Assembly: GCF_040939455.1 (NCBI RefSeq)
Contig: NC_134119.1
Coordinates: 9,598,501-9,662,500, forward strand
Length of the DNA stretch: 64,000 nucleotides
Source: Microcebus murinus
Taxonomy: Eukaryota > Chordata > Mammalia > Primates > Cheirogaleidae
Reading direction: 5' to 3'
Every line of letters begins with the position of its first letter. The first letter of the stretch is position 1. Shown in pieces: positions 13,490 through 27,169 of the stretch. The notes beneath the pieces are model-generated. The model was not told the DNA's origin, searched no databases, and saw nothing but the letters and a program-made list of their open reading frames with translations. A program made the translations under genes and the position numbers.

Positions 13490-13826
13490 TTTTTTTTTTT
13501 TCTTGAGACAGAGTCTCGCTTTGTTGCCCAGGCTAGAGTGAGTGCCGTGGCGTCAGCCTAGCTCACAGCAACCTCAAACTCCGGGGCGCAAGCAATCCTC
13601 CTGCCTCAGCCTCCCGAGTAGCTGGGACTACAGGCATGTGCCACCATGCCCGGCTAATTTTTTTTTATATATATATATTAGTTGGCCAATTAATTTCTTT
13701 CAATTTATAGTAGAGACTGGGTCTCACTCTTGCTCAGGCTGGTTTCGAACTCCTGACCTCGAGCAATCTGCCCGCTTCGGCCTCCCAGAGTGCTAGGATT
13801 ACAGGCGTGAGCCACCGCGCCCGGCC
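13490..13826 (-). mobile_element. Lemur-type Alu, antisense
   Basis: Complete antisense dimer, poly(T) to GGCCGGGCGC complement, with linker TTAGTTGGCCAATTAATTT. The short TSD is about CCCACCTTT. It is inserted in an L2. Confidence 0.94.
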
Positions 13827-14054
13827 TTGTCCCCACCTTTGCGCTTTGCTCTGACTGTTCCCTCTTCCCCTGGGTTTCTGCGTGGCTCCCTCCCTCCCCT
13901 CCTCTGAGTCTTGGCACAAATGTCACCTCCTCCATGAGGCCATGCCCTGACCTCCCGTGCAAAATTGCAATCCCCTCCGCTCACTTCCACGCCCCTTTTC
14001 TCATTTTTCTTTTTTGCTACAATGCTTTACTCTTTCTAATACACTACGTAATTA

Positions 14055-14399
14055 TCTTAGTCCATTCTGGCTGCTGTAAAGAATGAGCATACGCTGGGTG
14101 GCTTCAGCAAACAACAAGTGTTTGTTTCTCGCTGTCCTGGAGGCCAGGAAGTCCAAGATCAAGGCACTGGCAGATCCCGTGTGTGGGGACGGCTGGCTTG
14201 TCCTTGTATCTCACAGGCCGGAGAGCAGGAGGCAGGAGCAAGCGTTTCTGCCCCTTCTTATGTGGGCGCCCATCCCATTTGTGAGGCCTCCACCTCGTGA
14301 CCTAACCACCTCCCAAAGGGCCTCCTAATGCCATCGCTTTGGGGGTCAGGATTTCAACATAGCAATTTTGGAAGGACACAGGCCTTCCGTCTATAGCAG
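14055..14399 (-). mobile_element. MLT1/MaLR-like solo LTR, antisense
   Basis: Contains GGCTGCTGTAAAGAATGAGC, GTCCTGGAGGCCAGGAAGTC, AAGATCAAGGCACTGGCAG, CTCGTGACCTAACCACC and GGTCAGGATTTCAACATA. This is the reverse of a MaLR/MLT1-class LTR. It is an old solo LTR with no coding part. Confidence 0.7.
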
Positions 14400-14650
14400 T
14401 AATTTAACTACTCATACTTATTATTTATTATCTTTTCCTCTCGGCTCAGTCTCACGTCTCTTGCCTTGAAGGCACAGGACTTTGTTTCATTTCCCAGTAT
14501 ATCTCAGCCCATCCACATAGTCGGTGCTCAAAACTATTTATTGAATAAAGCAACTGAATGAATGAATGAATATTTTCTTTATCCACATGAAACTTTAGGC
14601 TAAATCCAGAAGGGCAATTTCGTTTTTTGAGAAAGCTCTAGCTGTACCTC

Positions 14651-14682
14651 AAGATCCAGTCTCTCGCCAGTTATTGTCAGAT

Positions 14683-14720
<38 letters not shown>

Positions 14721-14731
14721 TCCAGTCTCTC
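14651..14731 (+). mobile_element. Micro-retroinsertion: 20-nt body, poly(A)31, 15-bp TSD
   Basis: AAGATCCAGTCTCTC occurs at 14651-14665 and again at 14717-14731. Between the copies lie a 20-nt body (GCCAGTTATTGTCAGATGGT, 14666-14685) and a pure A run (14686-14716). The exact direct repeat, the 3' A tail and the A-rich start of the duplication are hallmarks of L1 target-primed reverse transcription. The body is not Alu or the lemur L1 3' end. Confidence 0.85.
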
Positions 14732-16420
14732 TCTTCCTTTCACATAATAGAATTTTCTCCAGGGCACATTTGCACTCAAAAAAAAAAAAAAAAGCCTCCC
14801 TTTAGTTTAGGTAAGTTTAGGAAGTGCCAGGTGTCAGGTGGGTACCTTTACTCTCTTCTTCTTCGTTCCTTCCTCCACCTTGCTGCCTGGAACGTGGGCG
14901 CTGCCACCTTGGATCATGAGGTCACCGGACTCTGCAAAGCACAGCACCAAGAGGGAAGGAGCTTGGGGCCAAGGAGGCTCACAGCAGCCTGGGACCACCT
15001 ACATAGCTTCTAATTGAAAGAAAATACACTTCTATCTTGTTTTAAGGCACTCTTTTTTTCAGCTGAATGTACATAATAGGCCTTTTTTTAACCAGAAATA
15101 AAAATTAAGTTAGGCTTCTGTTTAACTTCAGTGTGCAATTGGCAAGCCTTTCCCAAGCCCCCATCTGACATAACAGTCCCCTCCCGCTGGTTTATGGTAC
15201 CGAGCGACCGATTTCTATTATTTCTGGAATCCGAGTCAGGTATACTCCCTGTGTTATCACACATAATATGTTATTACGATTGAATCAAGGAAATTTCTTT
15301 TTTCCACTTGACATATTAGTCTCCTAGTTTCTGGACTGTCAGAAACAGCCAAGAATGCTAGCCAGCGTGGCATCATTCTATCTGTTCTTTCCTCTGGGGG
15401 CTGGCTTAAAAATCAGACCAGACAGATCTAGGCAGGAACTGGGTCTTGCTTTCATTAGTTTCTGCCAATTCTTTTCAGAAGGAATCAGTTTCCAGAGCAG
15501 AGGAAGGGAATAAATACTATTTGCTTGGTTTTACTACTAACATGACGTAATTTACATAACAGGAAAATTACAGCCTAGAATTCTAACTAGCAATTACAAT
15601 GTTAAAAAAGACAGGGCAAAACTTTGCTCTTAAACAATAGCAAAAATAAAAGAGTGGAAAATATTGGGTAACTTCACACAAATTTAAATATTACTTAATC
15701 TCATTTGCCTAGAAGAAAAAAAAAACATTCTTTGGCCCTAAAATTGAAATAGAGGGCAACTCTTACAATACTAAATTCATTTCTAAAAGCCTCAAAGCAG
15801 GAAAATAGATATGGAAGGAACCCAAAAACTCACAGAAATTAGGTGGCAAATGAACTTTCTAAGCCTAATGATAGAAACGACTTTTCCCCCAAACAAAACT
15901 AAAACTAAGAGCTGATTAGGAATTCTCATTTTGCTCTTAAAAACAATCCTTTTTTTGTTCTCTCAGACTCATTCGGTGAGGTTTTTATCACCCTCTCAAC
16001 TAAAAGCTCACAGACCATATTTTAATTTTAGGTAAGTTATGGGTAAGCAAACTTTGGTCCTAAAAACAGTGAAATTGCTCTTCATTCAATACAAAGAATT
16101 AAAGTCTTGGGTTAGGGGATGAGTTAATGCCTAGCACCATGGAAAACAGTCTGAGAAACTTTGGCATTGTAGGTTTTCCTAAAGTGGGGGATGGATTCAA
16201 TGATGCTTTCTCCATTCATATTGTAATAATATGGAAAGTTTCCTTTTACGATAAATTTGTGTAAAGGAAAGAACATGAGTTAAATTGTTCCATGTACATG
16301 TCTATTAAGTAAAACATTGAATACTTGGCAGAAATTGTGAAGGCGGTACGCAAATACGTACAGGGAACCACACCGATTGGAGAGCCATCTCCTGCCCTCG
16401 TCTTCTGCCCTGCCTCTCTG
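14732..16420. other. Repeat-poor single-copy tract
   Basis: No element recognised apart from A runs at 14778-14793 and 15718-15726. The sequence is AT-rich after 15500. No credible exon is visible. Confidence 0.45.
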
Positions 16421-16424
16421 TTAC

Positions 16425-16660
16425 TTTGGGGAGAGAGCCCTAGGACTGTGGTCTGCAGGCCATGTCCCGCCACCCGCTTTGAGTTAAGGATGGTTTTTAC
16501 ATTTTTAAGTGCTCGGAAAAAAATCAAAAGGAGAACACTATTTCGTGACACATGAAACTGATATAAAATTCAAATTTCAGTGTCTGTAAGCAAATTTTTA
16601 TTGACACACAACCGCGAGCATTGTTTATGCAGCATACTGGCTTCCCCAGGACTGACGCAG
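16425..16660. mobile_element. hAT-Tip100-like (Arthur/Zaphod-type) fossil
   Basis: Contains the family phrases GGATGGTTTTTACATTTTTAA, AAATTCAAATTTCAGTGTCT and TTTTTATTGACACACAACC. The same family occurs at 54066-54545. Family name is from memory. Confidence 0.65.
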
Positions 16661-16989
16661 AGTTGAGACCCAGACCACGGAGATAACTAGCCAGTGGGCA
16701 TGTATCCACCCATGGGCAAAGCTGTGGTTTGCCACACCTCTTGCCTGGGGGCAGAAATGGCCTGAGTAGACCTTCAGTGCTTTTAACATCTTTTTTTTTT
16801 TGAGGCTTTGTATTTTGCAAAACACTTTTCAGTTTATGAGCTCATTTGTCAGCTGTTCCCTATGATGCTTGGAGTACACTACCTTGGTTTTACTACCTGG
16901 ATTTTAGGCCTTTTCTTCTAAACAGAAGAAAGTGGTGAAGTAGTAATCCCAACACTATTGATACAGAGTGGCTGAATGAATTAACTGAT

Positions 16990-17200
16990 ATGTTAACTAA
17001 TTTTATTTTATTTTATGCCGTTTATTTAGCTCATTATAAACATAGTACATGTTCATAGAAGAACATTAGAAAAATATAGAGAAGCAAAATAGAAAAATCA
17101 CCCAAGATTCTATCAGCCAACAATAACAACTGTTAACATTTTCATGCACATTCATGTATTTGTATTATAATTCATGACTATACTAAAAAATAGAGTCGTC
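16990..17200 (-). mobile_element. L1M 3' UTR fragment
   Basis: Contains TAGAAAAATATAGAGAAGCA, AAAATCACCCAAGATTCTA and ACAACTGTTAACATTTTCAT, typical of old L1 3' UTR. Strand by analogy with other copies. Confidence 0.6.
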
Positions 17201-17990
17201 AGAAAATCAGAATTCTCTGTGAAAACTGATAAAAATGAATCATTTTACTTTAAGGTGCTAAAGTATATAAGCTCTTAACTCAGGATACCTATTAATAACT
17301 ATTTAGAAAATAAATATTTTTGTGGTTTAGTTGAGCTGGGTGGTAAGGCCCTTAATCAAACTGTCCAATAATCCTGCCTGGTTTTAATTTTAAATACATG
17401 CTCACATGGAAAGAAAACATTATTTCACCTACACTTTCAGCTTGACCTGATTTTTAAGTTCTGCTGTTATTTGCATAATTAAAAGATTACTCATAAGGTA
17501 GAAAAACAGGTTTGATTTAGCTCCAAAGTGTAACAACTGGCTACTTAGAAAACATTCTTTTTGCTCCCAGTGTGTCGAAATACTTGTCAAACTAGTAGCA
17601 GGAGTTAGATTTTTTAAAAATATGCAATTGGTAAATATGAGTTGATTGTAATTGTGTAAGGAAAAAAGTATTATTAAAATAATATGGAATTTGTGGAATA
17701 TAAGCATGATTTTAAGTTTCTACTCAAAATTTTATTTGCTATATTGTCTTAAACTCTTCTATGAACAAAATATATGGATTTATCTTTTAAAATATTAAAT
17801 AACTTAAGAAATAGAATGAATAATAATAGAATTTTCCATATTTAAAAATTATAATAGAAAACTAACAACATGGCCTATTAAATTTTACTGTATATGAAGC
17901 AATTCTGATTTTGTATATTTATTTATAGTCCTTTTCTCTTAAGTTTAATCCATAATTGTTTTTCTGGCTTATTAAAAAATGTTTTTTTTA
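17201..17990. other. AT-rich intergenic stretch
   Basis: Strongly AT-rich with no recognisable repeat or gene. Confidence 0.4.
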
Positions 17991-19152
<1,162 letters not shown>

Positions 19153-19670
19153 GGAAAGGAAATTCCCACCACCTTCCCACAGATCCGAGAGCCCCTTTAC
19201 CAGAGTTTGTTCTAGAAGCGAGCATGTAACCGAGTTCTGGCCACAGGGATAAATGGGGAAAGCTGCTAGGGGACTTTGCCGACAGGTCTTCCTCCCCTAT
19301 AGAGAAGGTGCTCCTGCCTTTGACTTTGCTGTGGGAGGATGTGATGGAACTGCTGCAGCCATCCTGTGACCATGAGGACCCGCACCCAGGGAGCGAGCCG
19401 ACACAACACGACGATGGAATGGAAGGGTGGGAAGGTTGGTTGCTCAGTGGTCTTGCTGATCTCCTGAAGTCGTCCTGGAACTGCCAACTCTGGATTCTTG
19501 TTCAGTGAAGTAAGAGATGGGCTTATGGAGCCAGATTTAGTCCACTCCTTGCTACTTGTGTCTGCAAACATCCTGATATTCATGCTGTTTTCCTCTCCTG
19601 ACTCCCTTGACAGAGTAAGAAATGGAACTGCCTTAAGCCTTAAATAAGGCATGTTATTGTAGAGAGCCCG
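19153..19670. other. Unique sequence with long antisense frame
   Basis: A 151-codon minus-strand frame (19266-19721) lies here. It has no recognisable domain and runs into a MIR, so it is not called a gene. Confidence 0.4.
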
Positions 19671-19674
19671 AGGG

Positions 19675-19790
19675 CATGAGTGAGTATACTGATGGTTAAG
19701 GACACAGGCTTTGGAAGTCAACTTGCTGGGCTCAAAACCCTGCTTGGCTATTTACCACGTCACTCTCCCTAAAAAATGGAAACACCTGGC
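19675..19790 (+). mobile_element. MIR fragment
   Basis: Contains GTTAAGGACACAGGCTTTGG and GGGCTCAAAACCCTGCTTGG followed by a shortened body. Confidence 0.65.
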
Positions 19791-19839
19791 GAGAGGCCCA
19801 TCCAAGGCATGTTCCTCCCTCAGCACGTGCATTATTTTT

Positions 19840-20100
19840 TTGTTGCTGTATTCGTCATCAGTTATGAGGCTCTCATAACAGAATACCCCAGACTAGGTGC
19901 CTTAAACAACAGAAATTGATTTTCTCACAGTTCTGGAGGCTGGAAGTCCAAGATCAAGGTTGGTTTCTGGTGGGGCCTCACTTCCTGGCTTGCAGATAAC
20001 ACCTTCTCATTGTGTCCTCACTTGGGTCTTTCTCTGCATGCAGATAAAAAGAGAGAGTGAGCTCTGGTGTCTCTTCCTCTTATGATAAGGACACTAGTTT
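19840..20100 (-). mobile_element. MLT1/MaLR-like LTR fragment, antisense
   Basis: Contains CTCATAACAGAATACCCCAG, CCTTAAACAACAGAAATTGA, CTCACAGTTCTGGAGGCTGG and AAGTCCAAGATCAAGGTTGG, then a truncated 5' part that meets an Alu at 20102. Confidence 0.75.
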
Positions 20101-20101
20101 G

Positions 20102-20415
20102 GGCCAGACACCATGGCTCATGCCTATAATCCTAGAAGTCTGGGAGGCCCAGCTGGGAGGATTGCTTGAGGCCAGGAATTTGAAACCAGCCTGAGCAACA
20201 TAGCAAGATCCCATCTCTACTAAAAAATAAGAAAAATTAGTCAGGAGCAGTGGCATGTGCCTGTAGTCCCAGCTACTCGGGAGGCTGAGGCAGAGGATTG
20301 CTTGAGCCCAGGAGTTTGTGGCTGTGGTGAGCTAGGATCATGCCACTGCACTCCATCCTGGGTGACACAGCAAGATCCTGTCTCTAAAAAAAAAAGAAAG
20401 AAAGAAGAAAAAGGA
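20102..20415 (+). mobile_element. Old Alu
   Basis: Dimeric Alu without the lemur linker. Tail of A, then GAAA repeats. Confidence 0.88.
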
Positions 20416-20504
20416 AATAGGAGATGCTCTTTGGAAATGTGCTTTTTAAATATAGATCACTGCATCATTTGTATCATTGATAGGCCTTAAGGAGGATCCA
20501 GACG

Positions 20505-20826
20505 ACCCAGCACTACCTAATAGAAATGAGTCACAGGAGTAATTTTAAACTTTCTAGTAGTTTTTTTTTAAAAAAAGGTAAAAAGAGACAGGTGGAATTA
20601 ATTTTAATAATACATACTTTATTCAACCCAGTATATCCAAAATATTTTAATTTGAACATGTAATCAATATGAAAATTATGAATTTGATATTTTACAATTT
20701 TTCTCACCACGTCTTTGAAATCTAGTGTATCTATGGCACTAACAGCATATGCCAATCCACACCAGTAACATTTCACCGACCCAGTGGCCACACGTCACTG
20801 GCGGCTGCCATACTGGACAGTACAAA
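20505..20826. mobile_element. hAT-type DNA transposon fossil
   Basis: The left end CAGCACTACCTAATAGAAAT pairs with the inverse of the right end TACTGGACAGTACA. The interior has GGTGGAATTAATTTTAATAA and TATCCAAAATATTTTAATTT. This is a common mammalian hAT MITE layout; subfamily uncertain. Confidence 0.68.
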
Positions 20827-20888
20827 TTAAGAGAGAGCCTAGAAGATGGACCTCGACCTCCCTCCCCTTCCATTTTTAAATTTTTTTA

Positions 20889-21235
<347 letters not shown>

Positions 21236-21244
21236 AAAGATTTA

Positions 21245-22335
21245 CAGTTATTACATTATGCGTATATCACAATGTGCGTATATCACATTATACATACCAC
21301 AAAAGTCTAGCAGGTATGGAATTCTATCTGGTATAAAGGAAATCTTACTCCCCTCCTTGCCTTCTGCGAACTGAGTTTCCATCCCCAGAGGCAGCCACAG
21401 TTCATAGACTGTCAGGTTCTCCTGTCTCCTTGCAGAGATACTCTAAACCAAAAAGCATATATGCACATACATACGTATCCATGCCCATGCATATACACCT
21501 ACATATCTAAATATATATACATATGCATGCATTTTAATTTGTACTCTCTTTTCTACACCAACGGGAGCGTGCTATACACACTGTTCTATACCTTGATTTT
21601 TTTTTTTTTTTGCTTAACGCTAATCCTTCTAGTTACAGTGGTATAACATTAGGCAAGTTGTAACATTTTTCTGTACCTCGGTTTCCTCATCTGTGAAGTG
21701 AAGGTGACAATATATCTAAATACCTACTTTAGAGGGTTGTTGGAAGATTGAGTAAAGAAGCACCCGAGACTTGAAATAAAATAATGCTTGGCACATTCGA
21801 TAAATGTTAGCCTTTTTTTAAAACTTGGCCATCGAATATTGCATTGTGGGGCTCTACTGAGACTGACTGAAACAGTCCCCCTCTTAATGGACATTTAGTT
21901 TGTTTTCCCCCCGCCCCAGTGTTTTGCTCTTACAAAGCATGCTTCGATGACTAGTTTTGTGCACGTGCCATTTTGACCGCATGCAAGCTCACTGGAGGGT
22001 GAGTCCAAGGATTGGAATTTCTGGGTCCAAGGGCATGTGCATGTTTCATTTTGTGTTCACTGCCAAGTTACCCTCCCGGGAGACCGTGTTAGTTGACAGT
22101 CACACCTGCTGCGCAGGGAGCCTGCCTGTTTCCCAGCCCGCTCCCACAGGACATACCAACATTTGTGTTTTCTCTGCCATGCAGTTGCAAACAGAAGGTG
22201 ATACAGCCTCACGGTTTCCATTTGTCTTTCTCTCCTGCGGTGAGAATGGGCATCTTTTCATGTGTCTAAGGGCTGCTCAGATTTCCCGCCCGGGGAACTT
22301 CTGCTCATTTTTCTGTTGGATTATTGGACTAAGCC
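21245..22335 (-). mobile_element. L1M 3' UTR, split by a MIR
   Basis: Two colinear blocks. 21245-21640 has CCCCAGAGGCAGCCACAG, GCAGAGATACTCTAA and CTATACACACTGTTCTATAC. 21830-22335 has CTTAATGGACATTTAGTTTG, GGATTGGAATTTCTGGGTCC and GGCATCTTTTCATGTGTCTA. Strand is taken from the order of these landmarks. No coding remains. Confidence 0.7.
21645..21815 (+). mobile_element. MIR 3' part
   Basis: Contains GTACCTCGGTTTCCTCATCT, AGAGGGTTGTTGGAAGATTG and AATGCTTGGCACATTCGATA. Confidence 0.82.
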
Positions 22336-22519
22336 TTTTTTAATCCTTGTCTCCTCTGCCGGGGCCTTGCTGACCTGTCTCTGCAGACCACCTGGACGCC
22401 TTCCCCCCACATCTCTCACTGCAGTAGCCCGGACTTGCCTTGTGTTGTCATCCTGAGCTGTAATTTCCATCTCGTATTGTCAAGATTTCACACAGGAACA
22501 GCATAAGTCCTACGACGTC

Positions 22520-22615
22520 ATACCGTAAGTGCCTCCAGGGCAGACGTGGGCTTCGTTGAGCCCCGGGAATTCCTAGCACGGAGCCTTGTGTCAGGCAGGC
22601 ATTTGATGGCTACTT
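22520..22615 (+). mobile_element. L2 3'-end fragment
   Basis: Weak L2 tail: GCCTCCAGGGCAGACGTGGG, then CTAGCACGGAGCCTTGTGTC and AGGCATTTGATGGCTA. Confidence 0.45.
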
Positions 22616-22619
22616 CTCC

Positions 22620-22680
22620 AATTTACTTATTTATTTATTTTCTTTATTATTATTATTATTTTATTTATTATTTTTCTTAT
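22620..22680. repeat. (TTA/TTTA)n low-complexity repeat
   Basis: Irregular TTTATT/TTATTA array immediately left of an antisense Alu. Confidence 0.9.
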
Positions 22681-22684
22681 TTAA

Positions 22685-23007
<323 letters not shown>

Positions 23008-23195
23008 CCAATATATTTTTGATAAAGAAAATAAATGGTCAATAGTTACAGAAAAGAGACCATTCCTCTTACTCTCAGCACTTAATTTTTCAAGTTATAA
23101 TTATTAAATTTATCACATCATTATAATTATCAAATTATTAACAAATATTAAATTATTAGAATTCACTATTAAAGCTATTATATTTTTATTTATTT

Positions 23196-23353
23196 ACTTT
23201 TTGAGACAGAGTCTCGATCTGTTGCCCTGGCTAGAGTGCTGTGGCATCAGCCTAGCTCACAGCAACCTCAAACTCCTGGGCTCAAGTGATCCTCCTGCCT
23301 CAGCCTCCCGAGTAGCTGGGACTACAGGCATGCGCCACCATGCCCGGCTAATT

Positions 23354-23417
<64 letters not shown>

Positions 23418-23566
23418 TTAGTTGGCCAATTAATTTCTTTCTATTTTCAGTAGAGACAGGGTCTCGTGCTTGCTCAGGTTGGTTTTGAACTCCTGACCTT
23501 GAGCCATCCTCCTGCCTCAGCCTCCCAGAATGCTAGGATTATGGTCATGAGCCACCTCGCCCGGCC
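23196..23566 (-). mobile_element. Lemur-type Alu with (AT)n-expanded linker
   Basis: Antisense lemur Alu. Its central linker has grown into about 23 AT units followed by about 20 T (23354-23420), before TTAGTTGGCCAATTAATTT. Both arms are otherwise intact. Confidence 0.94.
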
Positions 23567-23773
23567 CTTTATTTCTAAATTATTAAAATTTAATCACCTT
23601 AGGAGCAAAAATCCAGTAGTAGTTTCCCCAGAGAAAACTACTTTCTTTTTCTTTTGTTTTTTTTACAAGTTTCCATACATGGCATTGAAAAACTAAACAG
23701 TTTGTTAAATGCCTTTTAAGAATTTACCTGTGGTTATAAAAACTTATAGATTAAAAAGTATGGGCATGTATTT

Positions 23774-23829
23774 GTGTGTATATATAACTATATATATAAA
23801 TATATATATACACACACACACACACATAC
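23774..23829. repeat. Compound (AT)n/(AC)n microsatellite
   Basis: TATATA blocks pass into about 8 AC units. Confidence 0.93.
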
Positions 23830-23899
23830 AGTTTCAGGGAGTTATTGGCAAAAATCTGATCTTACATTTTGTTATTTAATTTGCAATTATTTTGTTTGG

Positions 23900-23960
23900 A
23901 TCATACATTCAACAGATATTTATGGAACACGTACTATGTACAAGGGACCATGTACTTTCG
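23900..23960 (-). mobile_element. L2 3'-end scrap, antisense
   Basis: ACATTCAACAGATATTTATGG then ACGTACTATGTACAAGGGAC resembles an antisense L2 tail. Confidence 0.6.
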
Positions 23961-24683
23961 TTTGTGTGGTTATCTTTTATTTTTGCTTTTTTAGCAAGTG
24001 TTTTCTGTGATCAAGAAAGTTTGGGAAGCAGTGCAATAGTCACAGAATCCTGGGTTTGGAATTAACTTCCAGATTTCTTTCCCCTGTCTCCAAATAGAGC
24101 ATCCAACACGTCCAAGTCAGTCAGTCTAAAATCTGTTGTAATTTAAAAGGCCTCCCACGGAACGTACTTTACTACAATCTTTAGCATCTTTCTTAATGTT
24201 TACTCAGCTCTGTGCTCTTTGGAAGCGACAATTTATATAACAGGTAACAACTGATGCAGTAAAATCCTCAAAGCATGAACGTGCATTGAAGAAATACAAC
24301 ACAGTGACATATTAAATTTAGAAAACGTATTAGGATCAAAGAGTCTGGGTCCCCACAGTGGTTGAATCTGCTCTTCCAGGTGTGTGACTCTGCTATAGAA
24401 GGCACTAACCCCCTCTAAGCCTTTGTTTTCAAAGGAGTTAGTTCTGAAAGCCAGTGTAAAGAGGGAAAAATCAAGTATGGCCCAAAATTACCTTTGCACT
24501 CCTTTCAGTTATCGTAGCATAACAAGCAGAAACTGGACAGAGCTGAAGACCAGAAAGTGTTGGTATGCCTCACCTCTTACCTGCAACTGTGCACACAATG
24601 GTCTGTGTCATTTCAATCGGTCTTCTTTTTCTGTTTTCTCCCCACACAACTAGCAGGTGAAATGCACCTATAATGCACCTGGT
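23961..24683. other. Unique sequence
   Basis: No repeat or gene recognised. Confidence 0.4.
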
Positions 24684-24695
24684 CAACAAAAAGTA

Positions 24696-24870
24696 TGTAG
24701 AAAAAATTAGCCAGGCATGGTGGCGCATGCCTGTAGTCCCAGCTACTCGGGAGGCTGAGGCAGCAGGATTGCTCGAGCCCAGGAGTTTGAGGTTGCTGTG
24801 AGCTAGGCTGACGCACGGCACTCACTCTAGCCTGGGCAACAAGCGAGATTCTGTCTCAAAAACAAAACAA
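24696..24870 (+). mobile_element. Right-arm-only lemur Alu with its own TSD
   Basis: Starts in the linker (TGTAGAAAAAATTAGCCAGG) and contains only the right monomer and an A-rich tail. The TSD AACAAAAAGTA lies at about 24685-24695 and 24871-24881. The element was therefore inserted 5'-truncated and not cut later. Confidence 0.88.
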
Positions 24871-24899
24871 AACAAAAAGTAAAAGACAAAATTAGTTAC

Positions 24900-25065
24900 A
24901 CCACTCAACAAGCATATTTACAGAATGCCTACCTGTGCCGGGCCGCTCCCAGGCATTAAGAAAACCATGGTGAATGAAGCCATCAAAGACAGTGCCCTGC
25001 CCTCCCAGACGTAATGGGGAAGGTATACGACACACAAATAGAAAGCCCAAACACTGGCTGTATAC
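24900..25065 (-). mobile_element. L2 fragment, antisense
   Basis: Contains CTCAACAAGCATATTTACAG, AATGCCTACCTGTGCC and AGTGCCCTGCCCTCCCAGAC, an antisense L2 3' region. Confidence 0.65.
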
Positions 25066-25159
25066 TTAATGCATACTCAGTTTGTGACCCTAGTGTTGCA
25101 CAGGAAGAAAAAGTGAGTCTCAGAGAAATTGTCATTTTCCCCAAGGTGAGCCGGTCAGT

Positions 25160-25700
25160 TAGATGGAGAACGTTCCAGCCCAAGAACTCAGACCCCCCCT
25201 TGAGCCAAGCCCGGCGTCCCCACTGGAGTCAGTGAGGCAGGGACATAGGAGGTTGCCTGCACGACGCCGGGTGCCCAGCGACCGGCTTGCAAACAGTCGC
25301 ACAGCCTTGTGTTGGGAGCGTGGCGTGGACAGCACCCAAGAACTATTCAGAACCGAACCCCACGCGAAAGTCGGGGGGTGGGGATGGATGGCAGAATTGT
25401 CTCCCCAGGCGTGGCAGTGGAAGCCACGGAGCCAGGGACGCGGGAGGCAGGGAGGCTCCTTTCCCCGGGACAGGAACTCCCCTGAGCGCGTCTCCTGCCT
25501 CCTCTGCCTGCATCCTCCCATCCAGTCCCGCAGCCGCAACGTGGCAGGCTGCAGACGGCTCCTCACTCACCTCCAACACCACCCAGAAGACAGGACTCTG
25601 GCAAATTCCTACCATACGGGGGCAGCAGGGAGAGAAGCGAAGCCAGGCAGGGCAGAACCGAAATCAGGTGTGTCCCCTGGTTAATGTTTATTCTCCGCTG
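25160..25700. other. GC-rich, CpG-bearing patch
   Basis: Around 60 percent GC with many CpGs (for example ACGACGCCGGGTGCCCAGCG) in a region that is otherwise AT-rich. Overlapping frames of 173, 157 and 135 codons on both strands are what high GC produces. None shows a domain. It could be a small CpG island or an isochore fluctuation. Confidence 0.45.
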
Positions 25701-26153
25701 ACGAGGAAGCCCTGGTTTGAAACAGAGATGGGAGGAATACAGGCATCGTCCCACCCCTGACCGAGCCTCCTGCTTCTTGGGACAGAATGGCCCACATGGG
25801 GACACTTCACTGAATTTGTCTTCTGATACGTATTTTTCTAACAGGAAAGTTGAAAAATACAGAAAAGTAGGAAAAAAAAATAATAGAATGAGCAGTCCTG
25901 TACCCTTCTTCCAAAATAAGCAACGGTTAACATTGCCTATTAGCTTTAAGACATTTTCTATTTAAAATTTTTTCATTGTTACTTTCTTTTGCTTCCATCT
26001 TTCTTTACATTGACTTGGTTTTTCTTCATACTAAATCCTAAGTGAAATGTTAGCTTATTTATTTTCAATCCTTCTTTCCTACATTCAAGGCTATGTATTG
26101 TCCTTTTATCACTTTAGGTGTAACCTACATTTTTTTTAAAAAAAAGAAAACTT

Positions 26154-26476
<323 letters not shown>

Positions 26477-26999
26477 TGAAACTTCTGCTGTGCATGTATT
26501 ACTATGCAATTTTTATAAATACATAAAAATTAACATATCTTTTTAAAATATCACTGCTATTTAATTTTCTTTATTTTTCTTCATTTCTGCCAACTTCTTC
26601 CCTCCCCATAACATTCCTGCCTCCCACCCAAACCCCGACCCTAACCTGTCTTCATAGTTAAGTATGTATCATTCTGTGTTTTTATCCAGGTTTAAGAAAT
26701 CTTGGGCAAGGAAAGTGTATCACAGATTAACCAAAATAGGACATTAGTCTATGCTTTAAAGAATTTTATTCTTGTCACTTAACAATATTTAATGGAAATA
26801 CTTTCAAGACAATTTTTCTAGTTTTATTTCATTTTACTTAATGGCTATATAATATTCCATGGTATGAATGTACTAGGATTTATTTCTTTTGTTTCTAGTT
26901 TTTTGTTTGTTTGTTTTTTTTTTTGCTACCATTAACAATGCTATAATACACATTGTTTGAGTATTAACCAAAAAAATCCCAGGTGTCGAAAGTCATTAC

Positions 27000-27168
27000 C
27001 AGCAGCCACTGCAGCGGGTATGATGAGAAGCTGAGGAATGGTGACCTCAGCCAGCCAGGTAAGTTGGCTCTCTGAGCTGCCTCCCAGCAATGAGAAGATG
27101 AGGGGGTCCGGATCAGACAAGGATCAGCACCTCCCAGCTGATTGCATCCTTTATAATCAAATCATTTG
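27000..27168. other. Unique sequence
   Basis: No element recognised between the L1M and the L2 fragments. Confidence 0.35.
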
Positions 27169-27169
27169 T

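Larger units (their letters stand above)
13310..14575 (+). mobile_element. L2 LINE 3' region, interrupted by an Alu and an MLT1-like repeat
   Basis: Sense L2 is seen as three blocks. 13310-13489 has CTCAAACTCCTTCTGCTCCA. 13827-14050 has ACAAATGTCACCTCCTCCAT and CAAAATTGCAATCCCCTCC. 14400-14575 has TGCCTTGAAGGCACAGGACT and the 3' tail TATTGAATAAAGCAACTGAA plus GAATG repeats. The order and strand agree with one element later split by insertions. Confidence 0.75.

Noticed and set aside
14761..14815. A15 run after GCACTC as another micro-insertion
   Set aside because: No direct repeat on both sides; may be simple slippage.
25163..25760. Overlapping 173- and 157-codon frames as exons
   Set aside because: High GC suppresses stop codons in several frames at once; equal openness on both strands argues against coding.
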